Shown piece after piece: positions 17,978-27,034 of a stretch of 64,000 nucleotides of DNA. The notes beneath the pieces were generated by a model. The model did no database searches. It worked only from the letters and a program-made list of their open reading frames with translations, and was not told the DNA's origin. Position 1 is the first letter of the stretch. Every line of letters starts with the position of its first letter. The position numbers and the translations under genes are program-made. The stretch is from Phycisphaerae bacterium (GTDB taxonomy: Bacteria; Planctomycetota; Phycisphaerae; SM23-33): contig JAGXKT010000005.1 of the NCBI GenBank assembly GCA_018335035.1, forward strand, positions 1-64,000, written 5' to 3'.

Positions 17978-19036
17978 TCAGTTCTCACGGCTCATGTGTC
18001 GGTTGATGTAGGCGCGGTGGGCCTTGACGTTCTCGACGAACGCATAGGCGGGGTCGTTCGGATCGTGCTCTGGAACGGTCACGAGAAGTTCGCCGAAGGC
18101 CTCGTGCGCCTCCTCCCAGAGGTGCTGGCGTTCGAGATACCACGCATTGGTGTAGCGATTGAAGACGCGGTCGATCAGTTCCTCCTCGGCGCTTGTGAGA
18201 TGGTCACTGTCCAGCACCGTGGGCGGACTCTGTCGCCCGCTGTACGCCTGTGCCAGCTTGTAGGCCTTGACGCAGCGATACAAGCTGTCCGGGGCGGCGT
18301 GGCGGTCGGCGTAATATCGCCGGGCCTTCTTGAGTTGATTTCTCGCCATCGCCGTATGCAACGCCTCGCGGCGCGGTGCCGTCAGCGCGTCCTCGATCTG
18401 CTCCTTGCTGAGCACAGCAGGCCGCCCGCCGGAATCGATGGAATTGTCGCCGCTGCTTGTCGACAACCAAAGCACCAGAGCCAGCACGCCCAGGAGATAG
18501 ACGGCCGTAAATACAAGATATCGCCGGCGCTTGCGGCTGCGCTGCTGCTGATCGACGTGGTCCAGGCGCTTCGTTTCAGGACCTTCCGGCTCGGGCGGCG
18601 GCGTCTTCGGCGGCTCGCCACCGCTCTCGGCCGGCGCCGTCGGCGGCGGGGGCGGGCTCTGCGCATCCTGCTCGGTCAACTGCCCATCGAGATGGTACGC
18701 CTGAAGGGCGGCCTGCGGATCGTCTCCCGGCGCGACGTACAGGATCTCCGTAGAGACGCCAATGCCGAGCAAGTCGCCGGTTTCAAGCAGCACCTGCTTC
18801 TTGCGCTTGTACTTCTTGCCGTTGATTCGGATCGGGCGGCTCGAGAGATTCTCGACGACCCACCCTTCCGGCATCAGCGTGAATTGCATTTGCCGCCGAG
18901 AGACGTACTGCTCGCTGGCCTGTATATCGGTCTCGTCCGAACGGCCCAAAACAGCCTTGTCGCCCATGATTACGGCGCGCCGTCCGCGTTGCGGGCCAGT
19001 AAGGAATACGAGTTCGGGAGCAGCGGATGCAGCCAT
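17978..19036 (-). CDS. FHA-domain membrane protein of the Tad operon
   Basis: A 352-residue protein. A forkhead-associated domain at about residues 5-85 (AVLGRSDETDIQ, VSRRQMQF, ENLSSRPIRINGK) binds phosphothreonine peptides in the family. A Pro-rich linker and a basic RKRRRY stretch lead to one transmembrane helix at about 180-200, and the C-terminal part is alpha-helical and outside the cytoplasm. The start ATG at 19036 overlaps the tadC stop as TGATG, indicating translational coupling. It is a candidate reader of phosphorylation by the kinase encoded in the same operon. Confidence 0.85.
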   Translation of the reverse strand: MAASAAPELVFLTGPQRGRRAVIMGDKAVLGRSDETDIQASEQYVSRRQMQFTLMPEGWVVENLSSRPIRINGKKYKRKKQVLLETGDLLGIGVSTEILYVAPGDDPQAALQAYHLDGQLTEQDAQSPPPPPTAPAESGGEPPKTPPPEPEGPETKRLDHVDQQQRSRKRRRYLVFTAVYLLGVLALVLWLSTSSGDNSIDSGGRPAVLSKEQIEDALTAPRREALHTAMARNQLKKARRYYADRHAAPDSLYRCVKAYKLAQAYSGRQSPPTVLDSDHLTSAEEELIDRVFNRYTNAWYLERQHLWEEAHEAFGELLVTVPEHDPNDPAYAFVENVKAHRAYINRHMSREN

Positions 19037-20055
19037 CAGAACATCCCTCCGCGGACGATCTTGAGGATCATCGGACCGAGCACGGCCAACAGGCAAGCCA
19101 TCATGATCAGCAGCGTAGGAAAAAGGACTTTGACACTGGCCCCGGCGGCCTTGTTCTCCGCCTCCGCGGAACGCTGGTCGCGCAGCAGCGAGGCCTCGTC
19201 GTGCATAACGTCACCCAACGGGGTACCGAGCTGTTCGGCCTGGATGACGCTGGCAACGATGTTCTGAAGGGCTTCGATCGGCAGGCGCGCGCTGAGATTC
19301 TGCAACGCCTGGCGGCGCGTGGCGCCGAGTTCCATCTCGGCCAGGACCGTACCCAACTCCGCGTTGAACGGATCGTCCGGGTCCTCATGGACCACGGTTT
19401 CCATCGCCTCGGTAAATGTGGCGCCTGCGCCCATGGCCAGAGCGATCAGGTCCAGCGAGTACGGCACACGTTTGGATATCTCCCGCAAGCGCTTTCTGGA
19501 GCGGCTTCGAAGCTGAAAAAGCGCCAGGCCGACACCGGCCACCACACCGAGAATCAGCACGGGAATGCTGAGTTGTCCGTAGATGATGAGCACGATAAGT
19601 ACGAACCCGCCCCCGGCGGCCAGCCCGGTCGCCATCGTCACGGCCAGATACTCCTCCGGCGTGTAATACTGGCGATTGCCTTCCGTGACCAATGTGCGAC
19701 GAAGCCAATCCTTCAGACGCGGAACCGCCAAACGGTGCGACAGCGAGAGCAGCACCATCATGAACGGGCGCAGGTACGGATGCTCAAAAGCAGTCCTGCG
19801 GTCAGTGTGCCCCGTTGCCAGGGCAACCTCGCGCTGAGGCGAGAGCTGTACACGTCCGGTTTGCGAGAAGACCGCCATCACAAGCATGGTCGTGGCCAGC
19901 CCCATCACGGACGTCAGCGCAGCATCCATCCATTCCCCCACGAAAAACCACGACGCCGCGCCGGCGACCAGCCAGAACGGCACAGCCGCCGTCAGCACCA
20001 GCCGCGGGGCGGAGCGACCGCCTACAGATCGACTGCCATGATCTTGCGAATCCAT
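19036..20055 (-). CDS. tadC: Type II secretion F-family protein, TadC-like
   Basis: A 339-residue inner-membrane platform protein. Two N-terminal helices (about 20-65), then helices at about 140-175, the conserved T2SSF cytoplasmic helical bundle (PYSLDLIALAMGAGATFTEAME, LGTPLGDVM) at 200-300 and a C-terminal helix. TadC pairs with TadB to form the platform that transmits motor motion to the pilin. It overlaps tadB's 3' end by 34 bases and the FHA gene by one base, the tight packing seen through this operon. Confidence 0.9.
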   Translation of the reverse strand: MDSQDHGSRSVGGRSAPRLVLTAAVPFWLVAGAASWFFVGEWMDAALTSVMGLATTMLVMAVFSQTGRVQLSPQREVALATGHTDRRTAFEHPYLRPFMMVLLSLSHRLAVPRLKDWLRRTLVTEGNRQYYTPEEYLAVTMATGLAAGGGFVLIVLIIYGQLSIPVLILGVVAGVGLALFQLRSRSRKRLREISKRVPYSLDLIALAMGAGATFTEAMETVVHEDPDDPFNAELGTVLAEMELGATRRQALQNLSARLPIEALQNIVASVIQAEQLGTPLGDVMHDEASLLRDQRSAEAENKAAGASVKVLFPTLLIMMACLLAVLGPMILKIVRGGMF

Positions 20056-20897
20056 AGGAATCCCAGAATCGTGAGGACGGCAATGGCGACCAGAACGACC
20101 TTGCCAAGACTGTCCGTGAAGAGCATCTCAACGGCCTGACGGCTGATGAGCAGCCAGATCATGCCCAGCAGAACCGGCGGCATGGCGCCCAGGGCCATTG
20201 CCGTGTAGCGCCCCTGAGCGGTCAGGGCATTGAGACGCCTGTGGAGATGCTCGATCTCGCGAATGCTGGCGGCAATACGGTCCAGCGTCTCGCCCAGATC
20301 GCCGCCTCGCTGGCGGTGGGTCAGCAACGCCGCGAACAGAAGACGATAGCGCTGCGAGCCGATACGATCAGCGGCGTTGCGCATCGCCTCATCAAGCGAC
20401 ATGCCGTACTCGTACTCATGCAGCAGGTGAGCGAATTCCTGGCGCAGGGGGCGGGGGCCTTCATTGGCGACCAGTTCCATCGATTGGACCAGGTTCAGCC
20501 CTGCCCGCACGCCGGAGCCCACCGTACGGATGCCGCCGACGAGCTGCTCCTCCAACTGTCGCAGCCGTCGGCGACGCAACCACCACAACAACCATCGTGG
20601 CGACAAGGCCGCCAGGGCGCCGAAAACCACCAGTCCGAAAAGGCCGAACAGCCAGAGGTAGCCCAGAAACATCGCCACCGCCACGGCGACGAGCCACAGG
20701 ATCGTCATCATGCGCGGATTGACATCCAACAGCAGCGCGCCGCGCAGCACGCGGTTGAACTGCGCCTCCTGCGCGGCGATGGCACCGATCAACGGCCGGG
20801 CGCCCAACCACACCGCACCAATCACCCCGACCAGCAACGCAAGCGTGGGGACGAGGTGCTCGCCAACCAAATCGACTTGAACCTTGGCCACGACCAT
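20022..20897 (-). CDS. tadB: Type II secretion F-family protein, TadB-like
   Basis: A 291-residue platform protein with an N-terminal helix at about 15-35, two helices at 60-100, the T2SSF domain (VRAGLNLVQSMELVANEG, QRGGDLGETLDRIAASIRE) and two C-terminal helices. Together with TadC it forms the inner-membrane core of the Tad/Flp machine. The ATG at 20897 is chosen because it overlaps the upstream ATPase stop as TGATG; a GTG one codon earlier is possible. Confidence 0.9.
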   Translation of the reverse strand: MVVAKVQVDLVGEHLVPTLALLVGVIGAVWLGARPLIGAIAAQEAQFNRVLRGALLLDVNPRMMTILWLVAVAVAMFLGYLWLFGLFGLVVFGALAALSPRWLLWWLRRRRLRQLEEQLVGGIRTVGSGVRAGLNLVQSMELVANEGPRPLRQEFAHLLHEYEYGMSLDEAMRNAADRIGSQRYRLLFAALLTHRQRGGDLGETLDRIAASIREIEHLHRRLNALTAQGRYTAMALGAMPPVLLGMIWLLISRQAVEMLFTDSLGKVVLVAIAVLTILGFLWIRKIMAVDL

Positions 20898-22774
20898 CAC
20901 GTAAACGCCTCCACACCCAGGAGCCCCTGCTCGATGAGATCCTCGGCGAAGCTCGGAACGTAACCCGTATGACGAAGCGTGGCCTGCTTCCGCGACTGGC
21001 CGTATATGCTGCGAAGCACGAAGCAGTCCTCGGTGATGATCCGTCCGGTTTCAGGATCGATGCTGAGGATTTCGCTGATGTGCGTAATGCGCCGCCGTCC
21101 GTCGGGCATGCGTGCGATTTGCACGATCAGGTCCAGCGCCGAGACGATTTGCTCGCGAATCGCCCGGATGGGCATCTCCACGGCCATCAGGACCATCATC
21201 TCCAGGCGCGTCATCGTGTCAGCAGGACTGTTGGCGTGAATCGTTGTCAGCGAGCCGTCGTGCCCGGTGTTCATGGCCTGGAGCATGTCGAACGCCTCCG
21301 GCCCGCGCACCTCGCCGACGAGAAGCCGGTCCGGCCGCATCCGCAGGGCATTACGCACCAGGTCCCGGATGGTGTACGCCCCCTTGCCCTCGATGTTCGC
21401 GGGGCGCGTTTCCAGCGAGGCCAGGTGCTCCTGCGGAAGCTGAAGCTCGGCCGAGTCCTCGATGGTAACGATGCGTTCGGAACCGGGGATGAAGTTGCCA
21501 AGCACGTTAAGTGTCGTCGTCTTCCCGGAGCCGGTTCCGCCGGAGACAATGAGATTCTGCCGACCCAGGATGCAGGCTTGGAGGAAGTCGGCCGTCGACT
21601 CGGTCAGCGTGCCGCGCTCGATGAGGTCGTCGATGGTAAACGGGATGCGGGCGAACTTCCGGATCGTCAGCGTCGGCCCGGACAAGCTCAGCGGATTGAT
21701 GATCGCGTTGACGCGCGACCCATCCGGAAGGCGCGCGTCGACCAGCGGCGTCGAACGGTCGATGCGTCGCCCGATGGGCGTGATGATCCGTTCAATGATG
21801 CTGTGGACGATTTCGTCGGAGAAGAAACTGCGGCCTGTGTTCTGGATGACGCCGTCCTTCTCAATGTAGATCTTGTCCTTGCCGACCACCATGATCTCGT
21901 TGATGTTCGGCATCTCCAGAAGGTCCTGAAGCGGTCCGTAGCCGAGGACGATATCCTCGATGTCCTTCGAGAGCATTCTGCGGACGATGTAATCCCGCAG
22001 TTCGGGCGTCAATTGCGGAGCGATGCGCTTGACCTGCTCAGACCAGTCCGCTTCCACCGTTGCCACATCGTCCTTCAGCGTGTGCGGGCGTAGTTGAAGG
22101 GAGAAGAAGCTGAGCACGTTGCTGACAAACCGCGTGATCTGTTCCTCGTGCCGCGGCTCAAGCACGTCGGAGTCCTCGAAGCCGTAGCTGTAGAGGAGCT
22201 TACCCGCAGCCCGGCGCGAAATCTCCGTTACCACACCGCGCCACAGATACTCGCGGATGAGGTGCTCGGCCATCTGGTCGTCGACCTTGTCGATATGCTC
22301 GGAGACGATATCCGCAAGCTGACGCTTGATGACCGCGACATACTGCTCGTCCGCGCCGCCCACCTTCCCGGTCACGCGAAGGTTCATCCGATCAAGCAGT
22401 TCGCGATGAACGGCCTCCTCCAGCGCGTTGACGCGCCGCCGCGGCGTCGCGCCACCCCGCGCGCCGCCGACGCGCCGCGCCGCCGGCTCCATCATGTACA
22501 CGCTGAATTCGCCGATGCGAATCTCGTCGCCGAAATCAATCTTCTGCCGCTGATGGCGCCCCAGACGGCGGTTGGCGACAAGCGTTTCGTTCATGCCGAG
22601 CGATTCGACGTAGTAGCTGCCGTTCTCGCTGAAGATGCGAGCGTGCTGCCGCGATACAAACGGACTGCGCAACGCGACGTCGTTGCTCTCCTCGCGGCCG
22701 ATTGAGACAGGTCCATCGCCAACCGGCACCACATCGCGCTGGTCGCTGTATTGGTTGTAGACCCAGATCTCCAC
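20897..22774 (-). CDS. tadA: FHA-fused TadA/CpaF-family secretion ATPase
   Basis: A 625-residue fusion. Residues 1-95 form an FHA domain ([33 protein letters not shown]), normally a phosphothreonine reader. Residues of about 120-600 are a CpaF/TadA-type hexameric ATPase: an N-terminal domain ([20 protein letters not shown]), Walker [11 protein letters not shown] near 410, Asp box [10 protein letters not shown], Walker B region [13 protein letters not shown] and His box [11 protein letters not shown]. It powers pilin polymerisation or secretion through TadB/TadC. The FHA fusion to the motor implies direct phosphorylation-dependent control. A second ATPase without FHA is encoded at 32278-33414. 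Confidence 0.92.
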   Translation of the reverse strand: MEIWVYNQYSDQRDVVPVGDGPVSIGREESNDVALRSPFVSRQHARIFSENGSYYVESLGMNETLVANRRLGRHQRQKIDFGDEIRIGEFSVYMMEPAARRVGGARGGATPRRRVNALEEAVHRELLDRMNLRVTGKVGGADEQYVAVIKRQLADIVSEHIDKVDDQMAEHLIREYLWRGVVTEISRRAAGKLLYSYGFEDSDVLEPRHEEQITRFVSNVLSFFSLQLRPHTLKDDVATVEADWSEQVKRIAPQLTPELRDYIVRRMLSKDIEDIVLGYGPLQDLLEMPNINEIMVVGKDKIYIEKDGVIQNTGRSFFSDEIVHSIIERIITPIGRRIDRSTPLVDARLPDGSRVNAIINPLSLSGPTLTIRKFARIPFTIDDLIERGTLTESTADFLQACILGRQNLIVSGGTGSGKTTTLNVLGNFIPGSERIVTIEDSAELQLPQEHLASLETRPANIEGKGAYTIRDLVRNALRMRPDRLLVGEVRGPEAFDMLQAMNTGHDGSLTTIHANSPADTMTRLEMMVLMAVEMPIRAIREQIVSALDLIVQIARMPDGRRRITHISEILSIDPETGRIITEDCFVLRSIYGQSRKQATLRHTGYVPSFAEDLIEQGLLGVEAFT

Positions 22775-22819
22775 GCGCTGTCCTCTGCCTGCCGCCGGTT
22801 CAGCCGTATCGGCCGCGCT

Positions 22820-23584
22820 CTAGCGACTGTCGAACGCCTCTGTAAACTCCCTGGCGAACCCGCCGGCATCGTCGCCGTAGTCGGCGTCGGGGTGGCTGCT
22901 GACCAGATGCACACTCAGGCCCAATCCCTCGGCGATGTCCTGGCGAAGGTTCTCCCATCGCATGGCGTCGTCCGGGTCGAGTTCGATGGTGATCTTGCCG
23001 CGCCCCCTGATGCTGAAGGTCCGACGCGAATCCGACTGCGTCTCCGGCGGGACGACGCGCACCGCACTGAACACCTTGGTCCGCTTGACACCCTCGTCGC
23101 CGATGTAAAACGGAGCGATCACGTCCACACGATCCCCGTAATTCACAGCGTCGGGAACGTTCTGCGCTTCCACCGATAAGGGAACGGCCTTCTTCTTGGG
23201 GTCGATCCACTGAGACGGACGGTCGCCCGCCGTCTCGGAAATGTGCTCGTAGCGGATGTACTCATTGGCCCTGACGTCCGCAAGAAGCTCTTCCTGCTCG
23301 TAGTCGTCCGCCTCCTCCCGATTCTGCAGACGGATGAACGGCCCCAGCCCCTGGCCGTACTTTCGCGGGATCGGCTCGATCATGATGCCCCCGCCGAGCT
23401 CCTGGCTGATCTGTGTGCCCGCATCCAGATCATCCGTCGCCTTGAGCAAGTAGATCAGGTCGCCCTTGCCCGCCTCACGGATGCGCTTGACATGCACGTT
23501 GTACACGATAGCCACCAGCAGACCCAGCCCCAGGGCGATCAGCAGTAACTTGGTGTTACGTACGACTGGTGTTTTCTCCGCCAT
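22820..23584 (-). CDS. CpaB/RcpC-like SAF-domain pilus assembly protein
   Basis: A 254-residue protein with an N-terminal signal-anchor helix (about 10-30) and a periplasmic SAF/CpaB-like region (LLKATDDLDAGTQIS, KAVPLSVEAQNVPDAVNYGDRVDVIAPF), the hallmark of RcpC/CpaB proteins of Tad systems, thought to help organise the periplasmic channel and bind peptidoglycan. The ATG at 23584 starts four bases after the preceding stop. No CpaC/RcpA secretin is encoded next to it, although the two are usually adjacent. Confidence 0.82.
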   Translation of the reverse strand: MAEKTPVVRNTKLLLIALGLGLLVAIVYNVHVKRIREAGKGDLIYLLKATDDLDAGTQISQELGGGIMIEPIPRKYGQGLGPFIRLQNREEADDYEQEELLADVRANEYIRYEHISETAGDRPSQWIDPKKKAVPLSVEAQNVPDAVNYGDRVDVIAPFYIGDEGVKRTKVFSAVRVVPPETQSDSRRTFSIRGRGKITIELDPDDAMRWENLRQDIAEGLGLSVHLVSSHPDADYGDDAGGFAREFTEAFDSR

Positions 23585-23588
23585 GCGC

Positions 23589-24194
23589 TCAGTCCTCTCT
23601 GTCCTGCCCGCCCACCGGCGGCGCGGACAACTCCGTGACGGTCACATTCATCTTCGCCTTTTCCGCCGTCGGACGCAAGATCACGGTGACGTCCCGCGAC
23701 CCGTCCGTGAAGACCAGCGTGCGACGATTCCGATGGACGACGTCGCTTCGCGCCTCGAAGCCGCTTTCGGAAAGCACACTTCTGTAGTGCACGGCGACCG
23801 CCTCGGCATCGCCCGGCACGTCATAGCCGGCCGCGTGAATCATGCACCCCCGACCCGGCGCCATGCGGTACGCATAGCGCCGGGTGGCGCCGCGCGGCGG
23901 CGCAAGCGCCGCCGGGTCGGCGTCGACCACACGCACCTCATTGGCCAACGCGTCCAAGGCGAACGGCCTGCGGGACGCCGCGGCACCGGCCCGAGATTCC
24001 GGCAGGCCTCGGTTGCGTCGCTTCGCGTATCGCAACACCGACGGAAACGGACGGGCGTGACGACGCTTTTCGGCACGGTCGCTGAGAAACACGCTCACCT
24101 GCCAGGCGGCGAACGCGCCCACGATCAGCAGCGCCGCGTACAACGCAGCATGGCAGGCGATCCTACGACGATTCCAACGCGAGGGGGTGCTCAT
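23589..24194 (-). CDS. Membrane-anchored hypothetical protein of the Tad operon
   Basis: A 201-residue protein with one N-terminal helix (about 12-35) after a basic start, an Arg-rich linker, and a C-terminal domain of alternating polar and hydrophobic residues (VTVILRPTAEKAKMNVTVTEL). I do not recognise a family. Position between tadE-like and cpaB-like genes, with four- to twenty-base spacing, argues that it is a structural or accessory Tad protein. AGGA lies eight bases before the ATG at 24194. Confidence 0.65.
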   Translation of the reverse strand: MSTPSRWNRRRIACHAALYAALLIVGAFAAWQVSVFLSDRAEKRRHARPFPSVLRYAKRRNRGLPESRAGAAASRRPFALDALANEVRVVDADPAALAPPRGATRRYAYRMAPGRGCMIHAAGYDVPGDAEAVAVHYRSVLSESGFEARSDVVHRNRRTLVFTDGSRDVTVILRPTAEKAKMNVTVTELSAPPVGGQDRED

Positions 24195-24215
24195 TCTGTG
24201 CATCCTGGCCGGCGG

Positions 24216-24851
24216 CTACCATGTTGTGTCGTAGAGGTGACGCAACACATCGCCCAACCGATTTGACGGCGAATCCAACCTGCGTAACCTCTCGTCCAGC
24301 GTGTCCAAGAAGGATTCTCGTACGGCGGATTCGCAGGCGGCCTCGTCGCGTCGCCATTCGCGCCCCTCGCGCACGTGACGATTGACGATGCCCTCGACCA
24401 TCAGGCGATTCCATAAGGGGATGTCCGACGGAAACTGCGCCCGAACGCGGGCCGAAAGGTCGCGTGGAAGGCGATCCTGCATAAGGCGGCTCGAATACCC
24501 CCGCCCCTCGCTGCTGTATCGCCCGGTGAATGCGATCAAGTCTTGGACCGTCTCGTCGCCCGGCCCGCGCGCGTGCCGGATGCCGACTTCGCCGGCCTTG
24601 TCCGCGAAGAAGCGTTCATTCAGAGCGGCCGGCCTGCAGCGCCCCGCACCGCGGATTTCTCGCCACGCCGCGTAGCGGTCAGACATGACAACGTGCTGAT
24701 GGTGCATCATGGCCCAGCCGAACATCCATGTCGCCAGCAGCACAAACAGCAGAAGCGGCAGCGACATGATGAACTCGACAACGGCCGTGCCCCGGCGCCG
24801 CCGGCGCCACGACAAGCAAGAACAACATGTTGGCGGGGTTCCACGTCGCAT
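24216..24851 (-). CDS. TadE-like minor pseudopilin
   Basis: A 211-residue protein with the TadE signature after a basic leader: RRRRGTAVVEFIMSLPLLLFVLLATWM, where the Glu five residues after Gly is characteristic of pilin-like cleavage sites. The rest is periplasmic. TadE/TadF proteins are processed by the prepilin peptidase and act as minor pilins. Its ATG lies three bases after the upstream stop. Confidence 0.82.
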   Translation of the reverse strand: MRRGTPPTCCSCLSWRRRRRGTAVVEFIMSLPLLLFVLLATWMFGWAMMHHQHVVMSDRYAAWREIRGAGRCRPAALNERFFADKAGEVGIRHARGPGDETVQDLIAFTGRYSSEGRGYSSRLMQDRLPRDLSARVRAQFPSDIPLWNRLMVEGIVNRHVREGREWRRDEAACESAVRESFLDTLDERLRRLDSPSNRLGDVLRHLYDTTW

Positions 24852-24854
24852 TCG

Positions 24855-27029
24855 TCAGTGCGTCAAATACATCTCGGTCAGCACGCCGTCCAATCGGCGC
24901 ATGTAGTCGCGTATGGCCTCGGCCTCCGCCGTGTTTATCATACTATCCGGTCTCTCAGTGTGCACCAGACCTTCGTGCAGCCGATTTGCCCACCGGCCCC
25001 ACTGCCGCACCGGCGTCAGTTGCACCTGCCAGTCCTGAGTCCACAGGTCCCAGCTTTGATTATTGAACACCTTCGCCTGCGAAACGGTGACCATGGATTC
25101 AAGGGGATTGTCCGAGGCAAATCGCGGCTGCCAGAACGGCTCGGGGCCGTCGTCCTTGACGACGCCGAGCACGCTGAAGTACGCCCGACGCGCGCCGACG
25201 TCCGGATCGGGGCCGTATCCTTCGCGCGCCGTGTCGGTCAGAAGCATCGGCGCGGGCACCTGGTCGTCGGAATCCCAGTTGCACGGGTTGGTGATGACCG
25301 TATCGCCGCCACAGTCCAGCCCGCCGAAGATGAAGTACCACTCGAAGTAGACCGGCCACTCGTCGACAACCTCCCCGTCGGGGCTGAGACGCTGGCGAAT
25401 ACCCTCGGCCGTGAACTTGAACATCGGCAGGTCCCCGACCTGCTCCATCTCCGAGACGTCGGGTTGGTTCCCGAAGAAACGCCTGCGGAGGTCTTCCGGC
25501 GCGACCCAGCCGCCCAGGTCCCGCGCGACGGGGTCATGCAGATTGTCGCTGGTGACACGGCGGTTCGGCCCGTCGCCTTCGTAGATGATCTCGAGGTAGT
25601 AGTACTTCGTATAAGACTTCCTGATGGTCGGATCGTCGCCGTAATCACGCGCCGTGGGCAGGTCAGTCACCCACCACGGCCGATGCAAGGTCTTCAGTGT
25701 GTCCACTGACGCGGCGAACATGTACTCGAGCTTCGTGTCGCTGATCTTCTCGTAGTACTCGCGGAAGCGGCAGTCGCGCAACCGATGCGATGCCAGATCC
25801 TTGATCCATTTGGTAGCCCAGAAATAGGGGCCGAAGGTCGTGTAACCGTGGGGAATCGTCGTATGGGGGCGCCAGGTATGCACGCCTCCGCGACGAGCAC
25901 CGCGATGCCGCGAGGCGCCGCGCCCGGCACGTCCGCCGCGTGCCGATGGGCCCTGGATGCGCCACCCCTCGCGGGGCGAGACCCGGCGGGTTCGCGGCGG
26001 GCCCGTCGGCACGCGAACGCCCCAGACCCGCCGCCAGCCGCGGCGACTCCAGTTCGTGCGCCGGCGGTACCAGACCGGCGGGTCGAACAGCCGCGCCCAC
26101 GGCCCCAGGCGATGGGGCCAGGCGTAGTTTGGAATGCTGCCACCAATGTCAGACGTGTTCTGCTCGCGCGCCTTCTGCTTCCTGAGATCAACGCGGAGTC
26201 GTTTGCGCAGGACCGGTTCGAAGTCCTGCAGTTCGCCGCGCTCAGCGGGCATTTCCGGCATGACCGGAACGAGCAGCGCCACCTGTGCGCCGTTATCTTC
26301 GCCGAAACGGACGGCATTGGACTGCGCCAGCGTTCCGGCCGAGTCGACCGTGGCCTGATTGAACTCGTCGAGGACCCGCGCCGCCCGCCACAGCTTGCCG
26401 TGGGGCTCCCCGTGCGCGGCATCGCGAACGGACCACGTGGTGATCCCGGCCCAGTCGATCACACCGCCTTCGCTGCGGCTGCGGAACGGCGCCAGAAGCT
26501 CGCGCTGCTCGCGCAGGCGCTTCAACAGCGACTCGACCCCCTTGCGAACCTTCTGCTTCGTCCCGGCGTCCAGGTCGGGCACCGGCCGGCTGAGTTGATC
26601 GGCGATTTCGTCGAGCCCCCCACCGGGTGCACGGGGCGCCTCCGGATAGGCGTCATCGCCGATCCAGTCATTCAATTCTCCGAACGCCATGTTCGCCGAC
26701 TGGGGGATCGCATCGAGCGAGGGGACGAGGGCGACCATGCGGCTCTGGGTGACATTGTTCATCGCCACGACGTTGAAGCTGCGCGCCAACCAGCCGCCGC
26801 CGCTGACCGCCACGGCGTCGGCGGCGTTTTGCATCTCCACGCGGCGGCTGACCTGAGCGCCGGCGTTATACACATAGAACACCAACCCCACCAGCAACCC
26901 CGCAGCCAGCAGGACGATCACCAACACCTGTCCGCTTCGCCTGGCGCGCCGCCGCGCCCAACCCGGTGCTATCGGCGCCTGTGCGGATCGTGCGATCGCT
27001 GCGACGGACCTTGTCTGCCGCCGGCACAC
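24855..27029 (-). CDS. TadG-like pilus-assembly protein
   Basis: A 724-residue protein with an N-terminal TadG-type helix (RRSGQVLVIVLLAAGLLVGLVFYVYN) followed by RRVEMQNAADAVAVSGG, the standard junction in Flp pilus-assembly TadG/TadE-like proteins. The long remainder is extracytoplasmic. Residues of about 315-385 are an unusual Arg/Gly/Pro-rich insert that interrupts an otherwise Trp/Tyr-rich domain. It starts five bases after the kinase stop. Confidence 0.8.
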   Translation of the reverse strand: MCRRQTRSVAAIARSAQAPIAPGWARRRARRSGQVLVIVLLAAGLLVGLVFYVYNAGAQVSRRVEMQNAADAVAVSGGGWLARSFNVVAMNNVTQSRMVALVPSLDAIPQSANMAFGELNDWIGDDAYPEAPRAPGGGLDEIADQLSRPVPDLDAGTKQKVRKGVESLLKRLREQRELLAPFRSRSEGGVIDWAGITTWSVRDAAHGEPHGKLWRAARVLDEFNQATVDSAGTLAQSNAVRFGEDNGAQVALLVPVMPEMPAERGELQDFEPVLRKRLRVDLRKQKAREQNTSDIGGSIPNYAWPHRLGPWARLFDPPVWYRRRTNWSRRGWRRVWGVRVPTGPPRTRRVSPREGWRIQGPSARGGRAGRGASRHRGARRGGVHTWRPHTTIPHGYTTFGPYFWATKWIKDLASHRLRDCRFREYYEKISDTKLEYMFAASVDTLKTLHRPWWVTDLPTARDYGDDPTIRKSYTKYYYLEIIYEGDGPNRRVTSDNLHDPVARDLGGWVAPEDLRRRFFGNQPDVSEMEQVGDLPMFKFTAEGIRQRLSPDGEVVDEWPVYFEWYFIFGGLDCGGDTVITNPCNWDSDDQVPAPMLLTDTAREGYGPDPDVGARRAYFSVLGVVKDDGPEPFWQPRFASDNPLESMVTVSQAKVFNNQSWDLWTQDWQVQLTPVRQWGRWANRLHEGLVHTERPDSMINTAEAEAIRDYMRRLDGVLTEMYLTH

Positions 27030-27034
27030 TGCGA

